Shown one piece after another: positions 36,254 through 47,726 of a DNA stretch of 64,000 nucleotides. Origin of the DNA: Parachitinimonas caeni (GTDB lineage: Bacteria > Pseudomonadota > Gammaproteobacteria > Burkholderiales > Chitinimonadaceae); NCBI RefSeq assembly GCF_030129945.1, contig NZ_JARRAF010000021.1, positions 18,864 to 82,863 of the forward strand, given 5' to 3'. A program made the position numbers and the translations under genes. How positions within the stretch are numbered: position 1 is the first letter of the stretch; each line of letters starts with the position of its first letter. Under the pieces are notes generated by a model. It was not told the origin of the DNA. It did no database searches and worked only from the letters and a program-made list of their open reading frames with translations.

Positions 36254-37141
36254 TTAACTGGCGGCGTGCGGGTGGCTGCCATCCAGGGTCAGAATAGGCC
36301 AGTACAGATCTGGCCGGCGGTCGCGGAACACGCCCCAGGATTGGCGCACCTTGCGGATCGCATCCAGATCAAAGGTATGGGTCAGGATGGTTTCGTCGGT
36401 ACGGTTGGCTTGCTGCACCAGTGCGCCGGTATGGTCGGCGATGAAAGAGCTGCCGTAATACGTCTGGGCAAAGTTCTGGCCCTGTTCGGTACCGATCCGG
36501 TTGCTGGCGATCAGCGGCATGACGTTGGCGGCGGCATGGCCTTGCATGGTGCGGGTCCAGTGGGCGGCCGAATCCAGGCTGGCGTCTTGGGGCTCAGACC
36601 CGATTGCAGTGGGGTACAGCAGGATTTCGGCGCCCATCAAGGCCATGCAGCGGGCGGTTTCCGGGAACCACTGGTCCCAGCAGATGCCGACGCCGATGAT
36701 GCCAAAGCGGGTAGACCAAACTTTGAAACCGGTGTCGCCGGGGCTGAAGTAGAACTTTTCGCTGTAGCCGGGGCCGTCAGGAATATGCGACTTGCGATAG
36801 ACCCCGAGAATCGAACCGTCAGCATCAATCATGGCCACCGAGTTGTAGAACACGCGACCGGCCTGCTCGAAGAAACTGACCGGCAATACTACCTGCAGCT
36901 CTTGTGCCAGGCGGGCGAAGCGGGCGATGGTCGGGTTGCCTTCGAGTGGGCGGGCGTGCTCGAAGTGGCCGGCAAACTGCTCGGTACAGAAATAGGGCAG
37001 CTCGAACAGCTCCTGGATCAGGATCACATTCGCACCGCGCTTGGCGGCTTCCCGTACCAGGCGCTCCGCGCGCTGGATATTGAGTTCGCGATCCCAGTCG
37101 CCTGCTGTCATCTGGGTGGCCGCTACGGTTACTTGACGCAT
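36254..37141 (-). CDS. aguB: N-carbamoylputrescine amidase
   Basis: 295 residues from the ATG at 37141 (AGGAGA site); the frame is open further but unsupported. The nitrilase triad is visible: Glu in ILIQELFELPYFC, Lys in YRKSHIPDGPGY and Cys in GVGICWDQWFPE. It hydrolyses N-carbamoylputrescine to putrescine, CO2 and ammonia. It precedes aguA by about 100 bp in the same direction. Confidence 0.93.
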   Translation of the reverse strand: MRQVTVAATQMTAGDWDRELNIQRAERLVREAAKRGANVILIQELFELPYFCTEQFAGHFEHARPLEGNPTIARFARLAQELQVVLPVSFFEQAGRVFYNSVAMIDADGSILGVYRKSHIPDGPGYSEKFYFSPGDTGFKVWSTRFGIIGVGICWDQWFPETARCMALMGAEILLYPTAIGSEPQDASLDSAAHWTRTMQGHAAANVMPLIASNRIGTEQGQNFAQTYYGSSFIADHTGALVQQANRTDETILTHTFDLDAIRKVRQSWGVFRDRRPDLYWPILTLDGSHPHAAS

Positions 37142-37199
37142 GGTGGTGTCTCCTGGAAATGAAATCAGAATTCCGCAAAGAAAATGGGGGCTGGCGGGT

Positions 37200-38603
37200 T
37201 TACTCCGACGACCAGCCTCCACCCGGAATGGCGGCATCTTCAAAACGTGAATAATGGCCCAGAAAGGCCATCCGTACCCGGCCTGTGGGGCCGTTACGGT
37301 GCTTGCCGATAATCACCTCGGCCAGCCCTTTATCGGGAGAGTCGGGGTTGTAGTATTCATCGCGGTACATGAACAGGATCAAGTCAGCATCCTGCTCGAT
37401 CGCACCGGATTCGCGCAGGTCAGACATCATCGGTCGTTTGTCGGTTCGCTGCTCCACACTCCGTGACAGCTGCGACAGGGCGATGACCGGCACCTGCAGT
37501 TCCTTGGCCAGACCTTTGAGCGAGCGCGAAATTTCGCCCAGCTCGGTTGCCCGGTTCTGATCCCGGCCCGAACCGGACATCAACTGCATATAGTCAATGA
37601 CGATCAGGCCGAGCTGGCCACCGAACTGCCGTGCCAGCCGTCGGGCCCGCGCTCGCAGTTCCAGCGCGGTGAGCGCTGCGGTTTCGTCGATGAACATCGG
37701 GGCTTCCGACAGTTTGCCTACGGCATAGGTCAGTTTCTGCCAGTCATCATCTTCGAGCCGGCCGGTTTTGATTTTGTGCTGATCCAGCCGGCCAATCGAG
37801 CCGATCATCCGCATGGCCAGCTGGGCGCCGCCCATTTCCATCGAAAAAATCGCCACCGGCAAGCCCGAATCAACTGCAATGTTCTCGGCAATATTGATCG
37901 AGAACGCCGTCTTACCCATCGACGGGCGGCCGGCGACGATGATCAGATCGCCTTTCTGCAGGCCGGAGGTCATCGCATCCAGGTCGGTAAAACCTGTCGG
38001 AATCCCGGTCACGTCGTTGGGATTATCCCGGCTGTAGAGCATGTCGATACGCTCGACCACCTCTTTCAGAACGACCGGCATATCCAGAAAGCCCTGCTTG
38101 CCTCGGGCAGACTGCTCGGCAATCTCGAAGACTTTCGACTCAGCCTGATCAAGCAGCTCGGCCGCTTCGCGTCCGGCCGGGTTGTAGGCCGAATCGGCAA
38201 TTTCGGCACCCACCGCAGCCAGCCGCCGCATGATCGAGCGTTCCCGCACGATTTCGGCATAGCGGCGGATGTTGGCCGCCGACGGGGTGTTCTGGACCAA
38301 GGAGCCGAGATAGGCCAGGCCGCCGATATAGGCCAGCTCGTTGGCGGTGTCGAGCGATTCCTGCACCGTGATCACATCTGCCGGACGGCCGTGCTCGATC
38401 AGACGGGAAATGTGGCGATAGATCAGCCGGTGGTCTTCTCGATAAAAATCCGCCTCGGTGACGACGTCTGCGATCTTGTCCCAGGCGCTGTTTTCCAGCA
38501 GCAGCCCCCCCAGTACCGACTGCTCGGCTTCGATGGAATGCGGGGGGGTCCGCAGGTTTTCAAGTTGCGGGTCTGGCACGCTGGCGTTAGGATGCTCGGT
38601 CAT
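37200..38603 (-). CDS. dnaB: Replicative DNA helicase DnaB
   Basis: 467 residues. The N-terminal domain (PHSIEAEQSVLGGLLLENSAWDKIADVV) precedes a RecA-like helicase core with Walker A GRPSMGKTAFS, IFSMEMGG, the Walker B stretch LIVIDYMQLM and ALSQLSRSVEQR. It is the hexameric fork helicase, loading with primase and DnaC-like factors. An AAGG lies upstream of the ATG. The 148 bp to the divergent ratA gene hold both promoters. Confidence 0.96.
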   Translation of the reverse strand: MTEHPNASVPDPQLENLRTPPHSIEAEQSVLGGLLLENSAWDKIADVVTEADFYREDHRLIYRHISRLIEHGRPADVITVQESLDTANELAYIGGLAYLGSLVQNTPSAANIRRYAEIVRERSIMRRLAAVGAEIADSAYNPAGREAAELLDQAESKVFEIAEQSARGKQGFLDMPVVLKEVVERIDMLYSRDNPNDVTGIPTGFTDLDAMTSGLQKGDLIIVAGRPSMGKTAFSINIAENIAVDSGLPVAIFSMEMGGAQLAMRMIGSIGRLDQHKIKTGRLEDDDWQKLTYAVGKLSEAPMFIDETAALTALELRARARRLARQFGGQLGLIVIDYMQLMSGSGRDQNRATELGEISRSLKGLAKELQVPVIALSQLSRSVEQRTDKRPMMSDLRESGAIEQDADLILFMYRDEYYNPDSPDKGLAEVIIGKHRNGPTGRVRMAFLGHYSRFEDAAIPGGGWSSE

Positions 38604-38751
38604 TTTTACGGTGCCTTGGGTAATTCCGGGGGGCCGACATTCTAGCCCGTATGGGTCATGAGTTCACGAGATCAATCGCTGCTATGGGGCGCTAAGCCCG
38701 TTAGTGCTGGCAGCGTCGTGAGCGGAATCCACTTCCTGACCACGTTGTTCC

Positions 38752-39180
38752 ATGCCTCAAATCAAAAAGTTGGTACTGGTCGAATTTTCGGCTGCCCAGA
38801 TGTTCGAACTGGTAGACCGGGTGGAAGATTATCCCGGCTTCCTGCCTTGGTGTGGCTTTTCCGAAGTTCACTCGCGCGATGATCTGTGGACCGTCGCTAC
38901 ACTGGGCATAGACTATCTGGGGCTGCGGCAACAGTTCACCACTGAAAACCGCAAGTCAGACAACCAGATCAGTCTGGAGTTGAAAGACGGGCCTTTCCGT
39001 AATCTGACCGGGGCCTGGCGTTTTGTGCCTCTGGCCGAGAATGCCTGCAAGGTGGTCTTCGAGCTGGAATACGAATTCGCCAACCGCACACTGGAAAACC
39101 TGGTGGGGCCGGTTTTCAACAAGATTGCCAACAGCTTTGTCGATGCCTTCGTCAAGCAGGCAGAAAAGCGCTTTATATGA
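38752..39180 (+). CDS. ratA: RatA family START-domain protein (COQ10-like)
   Basis: 142 residues. LVEFSAAQMFELVDRVEDYPGFLPWC and the C-terminal helix FNKIANSFVDAFVKQAEKR are diagnostic. It belongs to the polyketide-cyclase/START fold related to COQ10, a quinone-binding chaperone; the E. coli protein was also described as RatA, which blocks 70S assembly. It is seven bases upstream of rnfH, the usual pairing. Confidence 0.92.
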   Translation: MPQIKKLVLVEFSAAQMFELVDRVEDYPGFLPWCGFSEVHSRDDLWTVATLGIDYLGLRQQFTTENRKSDNQISLELKDGPFRNLTGAWRFVPLAENACKVVFELEYEFANRTLENLVGPVFNKIANSFVDAFVKQAEKRFI

Positions 39181-39187
39181 GTCAGCC

Positions 39188-39496
39188 ATGAGCAAGCAAT
39201 TCGAAGTGGAAGTGGCCTATGCCCGGCCAGAGCGGCAATTGATCATCAAACTCATGGTTGACGAAGGCTGTACCGCCGAGATGGCGGTACGTCAGTCCGG
39301 GATGCTGCAAGAGTTTCCCGAGATTGATCTTACCCAGAACAAGCTCGGGATTTTCAGCCGGGCGGTCAAACCCGATACCCTGCTGCGTGCCCATGACCGG
39401 ATTGAAATCTATCGCCCGCTGCAGGCCGATCCGAAGGAAGTGCGGCGTCAACGTGCCACTGCCGCCAAGGAAGGCCGGCGTAGCGACGACGACTGA
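39188..39496 (+). CDS. rnfH: RnfH family protein (UPF0125)
   Basis: 102 residues from the ATG at 39188. The beta-grasp pattern FEVEVAYARPERQLIIKLMVDEGCTAEMAVRQSG, then LGIFSRAVKPDTLLRAHDRIEIYRPLQADPKEVRRQRA matches RnfH. The molecular role is unknown. The stop codon abuts the outer stem of a half repeat element. Confidence 0.92.
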   Translation: MSKQFEVEVAYARPERQLIIKLMVDEGCTAEMAVRQSGMLQEFPEIDLTQNKLGIFSRAVKPDTLLRAHDRIEIYRPLQADPKEVRRQRATAAKEGRRSDDD

Positions 39497-39620
39497 GTCG
39501 CGCCGGGTCGATTTTTGGGGCAAGGCGTCGTTAGGGTTCGCTTATTTAGCTCGCTAAACCGCGCTTACCCTGCCTAGCCTCGCCCCGGCGCGACGGTAAA
39601 CCTTACGTCAACAGAACCTA
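39497..39620. repeat. Dispersed repeat, half-element R9 (first hairpin domain, inverted)
   Basis: The right end TACGTCAACAGAACCTA is the family terminus; reading leftward from it gives the first hairpin domain of R5/R6. Here the outer stem is GTCGCGCCGGG (39497-39507) with CCCGGCGCGAC, and the inner loop arms TTTAG/CTAAA are kept. The element begins immediately after the rnfH stop codon and separates it from convergent comF, where it may serve as transcript end. Confidence 0.8.
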
Positions 39621-39640
39621 CAGCAGTGTCTGACAGCCAC

Positions 39641-40354
39641 TTAGCCCGCCGGATTCCCCATTCCGCCACGCTTCAATGTGCGCGCCACCACCCAGACTTC
39701 GACCTCCGCCGCGCCTGCGGCCTTGATTGCCGCTGCGCACTCGTTGGCGGTGGCACCGGTTGTCATCACATCATCGACCAGAACCACGCGCTGCCCGGAT
39801 AAAGGTTGCCTGAGGCGGAATGCCCCTTTGACCTGCCGTGCCCGGTCTTCCCGATGTGCCCCGGCGGCCGATGGGGTATCGACCAGTCGCTCAATGGATG
39901 GATGAATCGGCCGTCGCCATTGTCTTGCCAGCACTTTGGCGATTTCGAGTGACTGATTGAATCCTCGCAACTTTTGCCGGGCCGGATGCAGCGGCATGGC
40001 GATCAGGCAGTCCGGTGCGCAATGATCAGCCGTGGCGATGTGGGCAAGCCAGGCGCCCAGAGGATGCGCCAATGACCAGTCCCCGCCGTATTTGAGATGT
40101 CCGATCAACGCATCCACCGGCCATTGATAGCAGAGCGCGGCGTAGCTGCGGTCGAAAGCCGGAGGGTGTTGCAGGCAGTCGCCGCAGACTTCGCCCAGCG
40201 GTGTCGGGATGGCGCAGCGCGGGCAATGCGGGCCGTCTAGCCAGGGCAGATCGGCATGGCAGTCCAGGCACAGACCATCGCGCGCTGCCTGGTCGCTGCA
40301 TAGCAGGCAACTGGCCGGCAGAATCAGATCAATCAAGGCAGTAGCTTTCAGCAT
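39641..40354 (-). CDS. comF: ComF family protein
   Basis: 237 residues. An N-terminal Cys-rich zinc-finger-like part (CLLCSDQAARDGLCLDC, CPRC, CGDC) is followed by a phosphoribosyltransferase fold with RGFNQSLEIAKVLA and the PRPP-binding VVLVDDVMTTGAT. In naturally competent bacteria ComF takes part in DNA uptake; the exact role in betaproteobacteria is unclear. A solo repeat end (40361-40374) lies directly before the start. Confidence 0.92.
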   Translation of the reverse strand: MLKATALIDLILPASCLLCSDQAARDGLCLDCHADLPWLDGPHCPRCAIPTPLGEVCGDCLQHPPAFDRSYAALCYQWPVDALIGHLKYGGDWSLAHPLGAWLAHIATADHCAPDCLIAMPLHPARQKLRGFNQSLEIAKVLARQWRRPIHPSIERLVDTPSAAGAHREDRARQVKGAFRLRQPLSGQRVVLVDDVMTTGATANECAAAIKAAGAAEVEVWVVARTLKRGGMGNPAG

Positions 40355-40360
40355 GAGGCA

Positions 40361-40374
40361 ATGTCAACGGCGCT
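40361..40374. repeat. Solo end of the dispersed repeat
   Basis: ATGTCAACGGCGCT resembles the right terminus; a second similar string, CTTCAACAGAACCCA, lies at 40415-40429. Both sit in the divergent comF/kinase gap. Degenerate; could be chance. Confidence 0.3.
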
Positions 40375-40482
40375 GGCGAAGGAATGCTTCCTGAGTTTCG
40401 TTATATATGGGCCGCTTCAACAGAACCCAGGTTTGGGTTACCGCAAATTTCACCTACCTTGAAAGTTGACGCTTGCTGATTG

Positions 40483-43323
<2,841 letters not shown>

Positions 43324-43377
43324 ATGCTGTCTGCCAACAGGCGGTCTTGCCAGACAGCTTGCCGGATGCACCGGCTA

Positions 43378-44526
43378 TCAGTCCGGTGTCTCGGCGGCAG
43401 CGTCTGGCTGGGCGTTGGTGAGATCCTGTTGCAGGATGGCCAGATGCTGATCGACTTCCAGCCCTTCTTCCAGCAGCTGATTCAGGGAATCCGCCGTATC
43501 GCGCAGCGATAGTGCAATCAGCTGCTCCTGCGCATCGGTGAGACCCATGCTCAGGAAAGACTGCTCGGCTTGGTCAATCATCTGCATCAGCAGACGCTTC
43601 ACAACCCCGCGCTGCAGCTGGTTACGACGGTCGATGGCCTTCAGGGTATCGACGCTGCGCGTCAGCAGTTCACGGATTCTTGTCTGATGCCGGCGCTCGG
43701 CTGCATTCATTTCCAGCACTGCCGCCTTGGCATCCACGCCTTCGGCAATCAGCGCCAGATTGTCGCGCATCCGCCCGGCCCGGTCGGGGTCGTCCAGCGG
43801 CATATTGCTGACCATCAACGTCACGCGGCCATAATTGAACGCCGCATACTGCTTCATGCTGACAATGCGGCCGCAACTTTGCAGGGTATGCAGGGTTCCT
43901 TTTTCCAGCTCGGTGGCCTCTCCATCCAGATTGCGGCTATAGATCGCCTCTTCGACACGGATCTGGATGCAGGCTTTCAGGCCATACTCGGCGCAGGTCT
44001 GCAAAGCTGCGTTGGCGAGGGGGTGCATGTCCTCACAAGCCATCACGATGCGCAGGCATTGCAGCACCTGTCCCAGTTCTCCCGAGGTGGACATCGCCGA
44101 CATGGCGGTATCGAACGCCATGCGGGCATCCGAGCGCAGCTGTTTGCGTTCACGGGTCAGTCGGAGCGTCGATTCCACCTTGGCCAGCAGTTCGGTCGGA
44201 TCGAAGGGCTTGCCGATGAAATCCTCACCGCCCACGGCATAGGCAGCCAGGCGGTCTTCCAGCGTGACTTCGGTAGACAGAAACAATACCGGGGTTTCGC
44301 CAACGATCGGATCATCCCGAATGAGTTCACACGCCTGCAGGCCGTTCATCTGCGGCATCAGAATATCCATCAACACCAGATCGGGCTGATGATCACGCAC
44401 CATCTCTATCGCCTCCAGACCGCTGGTGGCTTCCAATACCCGGTAGTAATCCTCCAGCAAGGCGACCGCCCGCATTCTTTGTACGGGTTCATCCTCCACC
44501 AGCAAGATGCAATCTTTGTCTGCCAT
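43378..44526 (-). CDS. Response regulator with uncharacterised output region
   Basis: 382 residues from the ATG at 44526 (GGGGAAA site); upstream codons to 44697 are unsupported. The receiver domain occupies ~1-125, with acidic pocket E11/D12, phospho-Asp 54 (LMDILMPQMNG) and Lys in GKPFDP. A helical linker and a ~150-residue region follow (ALQTCAEYGLKACIQIRV, then RVTLMVSNMPLDDPDRAGRMRDN), ending in a long coiled coil. No DNA-binding or enzyme motif is recognised, so the output may be protein-protein. It lies tail to tail with the hybrid kinase. Confidence 0.85.
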   Translation of the reverse strand: MADKDCILLVEDEPVQRMRAVALLEDYYRVLEATSGLEAIEMVRDHQPDLVLMDILMPQMNGLQACELIRDDPIVGETPVLFLSTEVTLEDRLAAYAVGGEDFIGKPFDPTELLAKVESTLRLTRERKQLRSDARMAFDTAMSAMSTSGELGQVLQCLRIVMACEDMHPLANAALQTCAEYGLKACIQIRVEEAIYSRNLDGEATELEKGTLHTLQSCGRIVSMKQYAAFNYGRVTLMVSNMPLDDPDRAGRMRDNLALIAEGVDAKAAVLEMNAAERRHQTRIRELLTRSVDTLKAIDRRNQLQRGVVKRLLMQMIDQAEQSFLSMGLTDAQEQLIALSLRDTADSLNQLLEEGLEVDQHLAILQQDLTNAQPDAAAETPD

Positions 44527-44984
44527 GACTTTCCCCAGTGCTCGACAACCTTCCCAGACTTTCAGGATAGGTCTCCCAGCCGGCAAAGCCAAAATGTCAC
44601 TTGCCCTGCTGCGGCCGGTCGCAGACAGGGGCTGTGGATAAACTGATAAAGCTGTGGTGCAACCCGGAAGCCAAATGGATTGAATTCCGTTAAACAAGCT
44701 TATTGCTCGCTTGCTGTAATCACTGGGTAAGGTGGGAGGTCTGAGCGTTGATGGTTTATTATGTAATTGTTTTTAATAAATAATTAACAAATTTACCAGC
44801 CGGTCTGACGAGCGGTGGCGGGGTATTCAAGCGAGCTAATACAGTTATTGCTTATTTAATTGTGAATTGTTGGATTGCTGCGAGAGATAAATTGACGTTT
44901 GCATAGAGTGGGTGCTAGTTTCAATGGTGAGCTTGGGCTCTGTTGACATGCCATCCCCTCATCTGACGCTGACGAGATCCTTGT
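44527..44984. other. AT-rich intergenic region upstream of the VgrG island
   Basis: 458 bp without a convincing gene. Positions 44690-44900 are much richer in A and T than the flanks (runs such as TTTTTAATAAATAATTAAC), as is common at H-NS-silenced secretion island promoters. A solo repeat end GGGCTCTGTTGACATG lies at 44935-44950, 35 bp before the vgrG start. Confidence 0.6.
44935..44950. repeat. Solo end of the dispersed repeat
   Basis: GGGCTCTGTTGACATG is the left terminus of the R5 subfamily with TA changed to GG; no body follows. A second solo end, ACGTCAACGGAACCT, lies at 47241-47255 just after vgrG, so the gene is bracketed by inward-facing ends of the family. Confidence 0.5.
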
Positions 44985-47234
44985 ATGCGCCCCCTCCGCC
45001 TCCACACCCCGCTGGGCGATGACGCCCTCCTGTTCCGCAGCATGACCCTGCGCGATGCGCTCTCCACCGTGTTCGAGGCCGAGATCGAAGTCCTGTCGAA
45101 GAAACCCGACATCAACTTCGAAGCGCTGCTCGGGCATCCAGTCTCGCTCGACATCGAACTGCAGGATGGCAGCGAACGCCAGATCTGCGGCCACGTCACC
45201 CGCTTCGCCCTGATCGGCCGCGAAGGCGACTACCACCGCTACCATGCCTCGGTCCGGCCCTGGCTCTGGTTCCTCTCCCGCACCACCGACTGCCGGGTGT
45301 TCCAGAACCTGACCGTGCCCGAGATCATCAAGCAGGTGTTCGGCGATCATGGCGTCGCCGTGTTCAAGGATCGTCTCACCGCCAGCTATCCGCAGCGGGT
45401 CTACACCATCCAGTACCGTGAATCCGACCTGAACTTCGTGTCGCGGCTGATGGAAGAAGAAGGCATCTACTACTACTTCGAGCACGGCGGCGGCAAACAT
45501 ACGCTGGTCCTGGCCGATGGCATCGCCAGCCACAGCCCGGCCCCCGGTTTTGAACAAGTCCCGTTCTATCTGGGCGGGCAGGATGGCGGCATGACCGTCA
45601 ACCGCGAGCATATGGCCCACTGGCGCACCGAGAAATCCGTACAGCCGGCCGACTATGTGCTCAACGACTACGACTTCCTCAAGCCCAAGGCCGACCTCAA
45701 GGTCAAAGCCATCGTGGACCGCGAACACCCCCAGGCCAAGCACGAAATCTACGACTACCCCGGCCAATACGTGGACCCCGGCGTCGGCGAGCACTACGCC
45801 CGCGTCCGCATCGACGAACTGCAGGCGCGGCATGAACGCGTGGTCGGCCAAGGCCCGGTACGCGGCCTGCCGGTCGGCTATCTGTTCAGCCTGACCGAGC
45901 ACCCGCGTGGCGACCAGAACCGGCAATATCTGGTGGCCCAAGCCACCCTGCACCTGTCCGAATCCGACTACCGCTCCGGTGGCGGCGAGTGGGAAGCCCA
46001 GGTCGATATCCAGGCCCTGCCGTCCAACCTGCCGTTCCGGCCCGAGCGCACTACGCCGAAACCCATCGTGCAAGGCCCACAAACGGCCGTCATCGTCGGC
46101 CCGGCTGGCGAAGAGATCTGGACCGATGAACATGCGCGGGTCAAGGTGCAATTCCACTGGGACCGCCGGGGCAAGAAGAACGATCAATCCAGCTGCTGGG
46201 TGCGGGTGTCGCAACCCTGGGCCGGCCAGAACTTCGGCATGGTGGCGATTCCGCGCATCGGTCAGGAAGTGGTGGTCAGCTTCCTCGAAGGCGACCCGGA
46301 TCAACCCCTGATCACCGGCCGCGTCTACAACGCCGACCAGATGCCGCCGTGGGACTTACCCGGCAACAAGACCCAGTCCGGCATTCTCAGCCGCTCCAGC
46401 CAGGGTGGCCACTACGACCACGCCAACGCCCTGCGCTTCGAAGACAAGAAGGGCGCCGAGGAAGTCTGGCTGCATGCCGAGAAGGATCAGCGGATCGAGG
46501 TCGAGCATGATGAGAGCCATTGGGTCGGCAATGACCGGCGCAAGACCATCGACCGCGACGAGACCACCATTGTCCACCGCCACCGCACGGAGACGGTGGA
46601 TGGCAATGAAACCATCACCGTTCACCAGAACCGGACGGAGACCGTCGATCACAACGAGACGATCAGCATTGGGGATAACCGGACCGAGACCGTCGGCAAG
46701 AATGAAACCGTCACCATCGGCAAGAACCAGACCTTTGACGTGGGCCAGAGCCGCACCAAAAGTGTTGGCAAGCATGAAGTGGATTCGATAGGTCGCAACT
46801 GGTCGATCAATGTTGGCCGCTTCAAGACCGAGACGGTGGCCTTGGCATATATGCAGAACGTGGGCCTGGGCAAGATGGTGAATATTGGCGCGGCTTATAA
46901 CCTGAATGTCGGCGCGATGATGATCACCAATGTCGGCATGTCACGCTCGGATAGCGTGGGGGCCGATCATAGTCAGAGTGTTGGCGCCAACAAGACGCTG
47001 ACGGTGGGCAAAACCCTGACCGTCGCAGCAGGGGGCGGCGGCGAGGCCGGAGGATCGTCTGGCGGGGCGGCGAGCCAGCTGGTGATGAATGATGAGTCGA
47101 TTACCTTGCAGGTAGGGCAATCGAAGTTGCAGCTATTAAAAGATGGCACGGTTCTGCTCAATGGCACCAAGGTCCATATGGAGGCCAAGGGGGAGTTCGT
47201 CGTTATTGGCAGCCCGGTTCAGCACAACCCCTGA
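44985..47234 (+). CDS. vgrG: Type VI secretion spike protein VgrG (TssI)
   Basis: 749 residues. The N-terminal gp27-like part (LLFRSMTLRDALSTVFEAEIEVLS, VFGDHGVAVFKD, YTIQYRESDLNFVSRLMEEEGIYYYFEH) leads to the gp5 OB-fold region (VKVQFHWDRRGKKNDQSSCWVRVSQPWAG, GMVAIPRIGQEVVVSFLEGDPDQPLITGRVYN). A run of beta-helix repeats follows at ~515-620 (units like HRTETVDGNETITVHQN and RTETVGKNETVTIG) and then more NVG-type repeats to the end. It caps the Hcp tube and carries effectors. It heads a run of closely spaced genes ending in the Rhs effector. No baseplate or sheath genes are in the window. Confidence 0.95.
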   Translation: MRPLRLHTPLGDDALLFRSMTLRDALSTVFEAEIEVLSKKPDINFEALLGHPVSLDIELQDGSERQICGHVTRFALIGREGDYHRYHASVRPWLWFLSRTTDCRVFQNLTVPEIIKQVFGDHGVAVFKDRLTASYPQRVYTIQYRESDLNFVSRLMEEEGIYYYFEHGGGKHTLVLADGIASHSPAPGFEQVPFYLGGQDGGMTVNREHMAHWRTEKSVQPADYVLNDYDFLKPKADLKVKAIVDREHPQAKHEIYDYPGQYVDPGVGEHYARVRIDELQARHERVVGQGPVRGLPVGYLFSLTEHPRGDQNRQYLVAQATLHLSESDYRSGGGEWEAQVDIQALPSNLPFRPERTTPKPIVQGPQTAVIVGPAGEEIWTDEHARVKVQFHWDRRGKKNDQSSCWVRVSQPWAGQNFGMVAIPRIGQEVVVSFLEGDPDQPLITGRVYNADQMPPWDLPGNKTQSGILSRSSQGGHYDHANALRFEDKKGAEEVWLHAEKDQRIEVEHDESHWVGNDRRKTIDRDETTIVHRHRTETVDGNETITVHQNRTETVDHNETISIGDNRTETVGKNETVTIGKNQTFDVGQSRTKSVGKHEVDSIGRNWSINVGRFKTETVALAYMQNVGLGKMVNIGAAYNLNVGAMMITNVGMSRSDSVGADHSQSVGANKTLTVGKTLTVAAGGGGEAGGSSGGAASQLVMNDESITLQVGQSKLQLLKDGTVLLNGTKVHMEAKGEFVVIGSPVQHNP

Positions 47235-47288
47235 TCCCTCACGTCAACGGAACCTGACCGTATTCAAATTCCCGCTGGAGTTGCTTTC

Positions 47289-47726
47289 ATGTCCGCCAAT
47301 CGCCAACTTGCTTCCCTGCCTGCGCCAGATCTGGCATTCGCCAAACCGCTGGCGCTGTATCGTGGTCAGGTGCTGGCCTGGGATGCGGCAGGCGTTGCCT
47401 CGGTGGCGCTGGCTGATTTGCTGATTCCATGCGTGCTTGCGGCCGGATTGGCGCGACCGCCGGTTGATAGCAGCGTGCTGGTGGCGCGCGAAGGCGATAG
47501 TGGTGTCATCATCGCGGCATTCCCTGCCCCGGCCAATGGGCAACGGGCACTGCAGTGGGATGGCGAGACCTTGAGCCTGTCGGCGCAATCCCGCATCGAA
47601 CTGCGCTGTGGCGATGCTCGCATGGTACTGACGGCGGATGGCCGTATCGAGTTGCATGGCGTCAATCTGCTGTCGGACATGCGTGAGCAACAGCACTTCG
47701 AGGCGGGGCGCATCTCGTTCAACTGA
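47289..47726 (+). CDS. Type VI-associated hypothetical protein (DUF6484-like)
   Basis: 145 residues, small and beta-rich: ALYRGQVLAWDAAGVASVAL, SSVLVAREGDSGVIIAAF, IELRCGDARMVLTADGRIEL. The last part resembles the DUF2345-type C-terminal strands of VgrG, and the place next to vgrG and TIGR02270 fits the DUF6484 proteins of such clusters. The family call is from context and memory. It ends with TGA overlapping the next ATG. Confidence 0.6.
   Translation: MSANRQLASLPAPDLAFAKPLALYRGQVLAWDAAGVASVALADLLIPCVLAAGLARPPVDSSVLVAREGDSGVIIAAFPAPANGQRALQWDGETLSLSAQSRIELRCGDARMVLTADGRIELHGVNLLSDMREQQHFEAGRISFN

Noticed and set aside
38752..39496. RatA-RnfH as a toxin-antitoxin pair
   Set aside because: Despite the toxin name in some annotations, both families are conserved housekeeping proteins in this order and RatA is COQ10-like.
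44856..46304. Open frame of 482 codons on the minus strand opposite vgrG
   Set aside because: It is a mirror of the GC-rich codon pattern of vgrG, with no ribosome site and a low-complexity Val/Asp/Gly product; the plus-strand gene is certain.
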